A stretch of DNA of 33,797 bases from Acidobacteriaceae bacterium (lineage in GTDB: Bacteria > Acidobacteriota > Terriglobia > Terriglobales > Acidobacteriaceae). Under the pieces are notes generated by a model. The model saw only the letters and a list, made by a program, of their open reading frames with translations. It ran no database searches and had not been told where the DNA came from. The translations under genes were made by a program, and so were the position numbers. Below, in pieces: positions 32,608 through 33,797 of the stretch. Where the stretch lies: assembly GCA_030038195.1 (NCBI GenBank), contig JASHPJ010000085.1, positions 1-33,797 on the forward strand. The letters run 5' to 3'. Within the stretch, counting starts at the first letter, position 1, and each line of letters begins with the position of its first letter.

Positions 32608-33797
32608 ATGAAACCGATTCCCAACCTGCGCTGGTGGATCGCCGGGCTGCTGAGCGCGGCGAGCGCGCTCGCCTACGTAGACAGACAGACGCTGCCGCTG
32701 GTGGTTGGAGAGATTCAAAAGACCATCTCCATCTCGAATCAGCAGTACGGCAACCTTCAATTCGCCTTCCTGCTTGCCTACGGAATCATGTATGCCGGCG
32801 CCGGGAAGATTACCGACGTTCTGGGGTCGCGTTGGGGTTATTTCGTGATCATCATCTGGTGGTCGGCGGCAAACCTGATGCAGGGTACTGTGTCGAGCGT
32901 TACGGGGCTCGGCGTGGGATTGTTCCTGCTCGGTTTTGGTGAAGGTGGCTGCTTTCCGGCAGGAGCGAAGGCCATCGCGGAGTGGTTCTCCGCAAAAGAC
33001 CGCTCACTGGCCTTTGGCATCTTCAACTCAGGCTCCGGACTGGGTGCAACCGTTGCCCCTCCGCTCATCGCCGCAATCGTATTGCAGCTTGACTGGCGTT
33101 GGGTATTCTTCCTCACCGGCGCATCGGGATTCGCGTGGGCGGCGATATGGCTTGCCTTATACCGCGCGCCTTCGCAGAACAAGCTCCTGACGGAGAACGA
33201 GCGCGCTTACCTGGCCGGGGCGGCTTCCGCTGCGCCGGCAGCGGCTGCACACATCTCGTGGCTCGATCTATTCCGCTACCGGCAGGTGTGGGGATTGGTG
33301 ATTGCAAAGTTCCTTTCTGATTCAGCGTGGTTCTTCTTCATCTTCTGGCTGCCAAAGTATCTGTCGGACGTGCGCGGCCTCAACATCAGATCCCTTGGCT
33401 ACTACGCATGGATTCCCTACGCGCTGGCGGCGCTCGGCAGCCTGGTGGGCGGATGGCTGTCGAGCCATCTGATCCGGAAAACTGTCAGCCTTGATCGCTC
33501 CCGGAAGATCTGCCTGGCAGTCAGCGCAGCGTGCCTGCCGCTTTCGCTCTTGATTACGATCTCCCCGTTGTCCATCTGCATCGTCTTTTTCAGTCTTGCC
33601 ATGTTCGGGCATCAGTTCTGGTCCACGATCGTGCAGACGCTTCCGACCGATCTGTTTCCCTCAACGATCGTCGGCTCGGTTGCTGGACTGCTGGGAGCAG
33701 CAGGCGCCTTTGGCGGGATGCTGTTCAATCCCATCGTGGGCGCGCTGCTCACCCGCTATCACAGCTACGCGCTGGTCTTCAGGATTGCGGGGCTGAT
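32608..33797 (+). CDS. MFS transporter, ExuT-like (hexuronate/sugar-acid type), 3' end outside the window
   Basis: I translated this frame by hand from the ATG at 32608; it is open for 396 codons to the window end. The N-terminus RWWIAGLLSAASALAYVDRQ is typical of the anion:cation symporter branch (hexuronate ExuT, D-galactonate, tartrate). GFGEGGCFPAGAKAIAEWF is the conserved helix 4/5 loop of that branch. About ten hydrophobic segments are visible before the window ends. AAGG abuts the ATG, so its ribosome site is poorly spaced. It follows the TIM-barrel gene after 98 bases and is probably the inner-membrane importer of this unit. Uronate, aldonate and neutral ketose are all possible substrates. 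Confidence 0.85.
   Translation, partial: MKPIPNLRWWIAGLLSAASALAYVDRQTLPLVVGEIQKTISISNQQYGNLQFAFLLAYGIMYAGAGKITDVLGSRWGYFVIIIWWSAANLMQGTVSSVTGLGVGLFLLGFGEGGCFPAGAKAIAEWFSAKDRSLAFGIFNSGSGLGATVAPPLIAAIVLQLDWRWVFFLTGASGFAWAAIWLALYRAPSQNKLLTENERAYLAGAASAAPAAAAHISWLDLFRYRQVWGLVIAKFLSDSAWFFFIFWLPKYLSDVRGLNIRSLGYYAWIPYALAALGSLVGGWLSSHLIRKTVSLDRSRKICLAVSAACLPLSLLITISPLSICIVFFSLAMFGHQFWSTIVQTLPTDLFPSTIVGSVAGLLGAAGAFGGMLFNPIVGALLTRYHSYALVFRIAGL

Overview
The window is GC-rich chromosomal DNA that looks like an acidobacterium of the Terriglobia/Acidobacteriaceae type. This is an inference from gene content: a roughly 1,090-residue TonB-dependent receptor with an N-terminal carboxypeptidase-like domain, many Tat-exported or secreted glycan-active proteins, a TamA/TamB pair with extra POTRA domains, and a LacI- and GntR-rich sugar-use repertoire. 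No rRNA, tRNA, CRISPR array, transposase or phage gene was seen. Both ends of the window cut through genes.

Left part (1-20191), mostly envelope and housekeeping. A minus-strand cluster holds an L,D-transpeptidase, a 60-residue membrane miniprotein and an SPFH/band-7 protein that leaves the window at base 1. A Tat-exported toroid-type protein (2132-4087) points right. Between it and the tamB end lies a 125-bp imperfect palindromic repeat. A tamA-tamB operon (11326 down to 4278) is divergent from a LacI-family regulator whose -10 box sits so close to its ATG that the mRNA is probably leaderless. An M16 metallopeptidase is followed by a tandem pair of AhpD-like proteins, a 5'(3')-deoxyribonucleotidase, a coiled-coil/zinc-ribbon protein and an AsmA-like protein.

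Middle (20192-25113), a minus-strand glycan operon. The order of transcription is a GH127-type C-terminal fragment (truncated), a divergent RpiB/LacA-like isomerase, a Tat-exported GH116 glycosidase and a COG0523/G3E GTPase that overlaps the GH116 stop by ATGA.

Right part (25114-33797), the most interesting region. A FadR-subfamily GntR regulator (29801-30550) lies between two transcription units. The leftward unit encodes a secreted nucleoside-hydrolase-like protein and a TonB-dependent receptor. The rightward unit encodes RpiB, a 44-codon ORF coupled at both ends, a ketose-epimerase-like TIM barrel and an ExuT-like MFS transporter that runs off the window. Each unit has a good sigma70 promoter (TTGACA-N18-TATGAT and TTGACG-N17-TACTAT). 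About 40 bp upstream of each -35 lies a TGGTA-N15-TACCA operator. The two operators match at 21 of 25 positions when read in the direction of transcription, and both are centred near -88 to -90. This ties outer-membrane uptake, periplasmic hydrolysis, inner-membrane transport and two isomerisation steps into one likely regulon for an unidentified pentose-, ketose- or uronate-type substrate.
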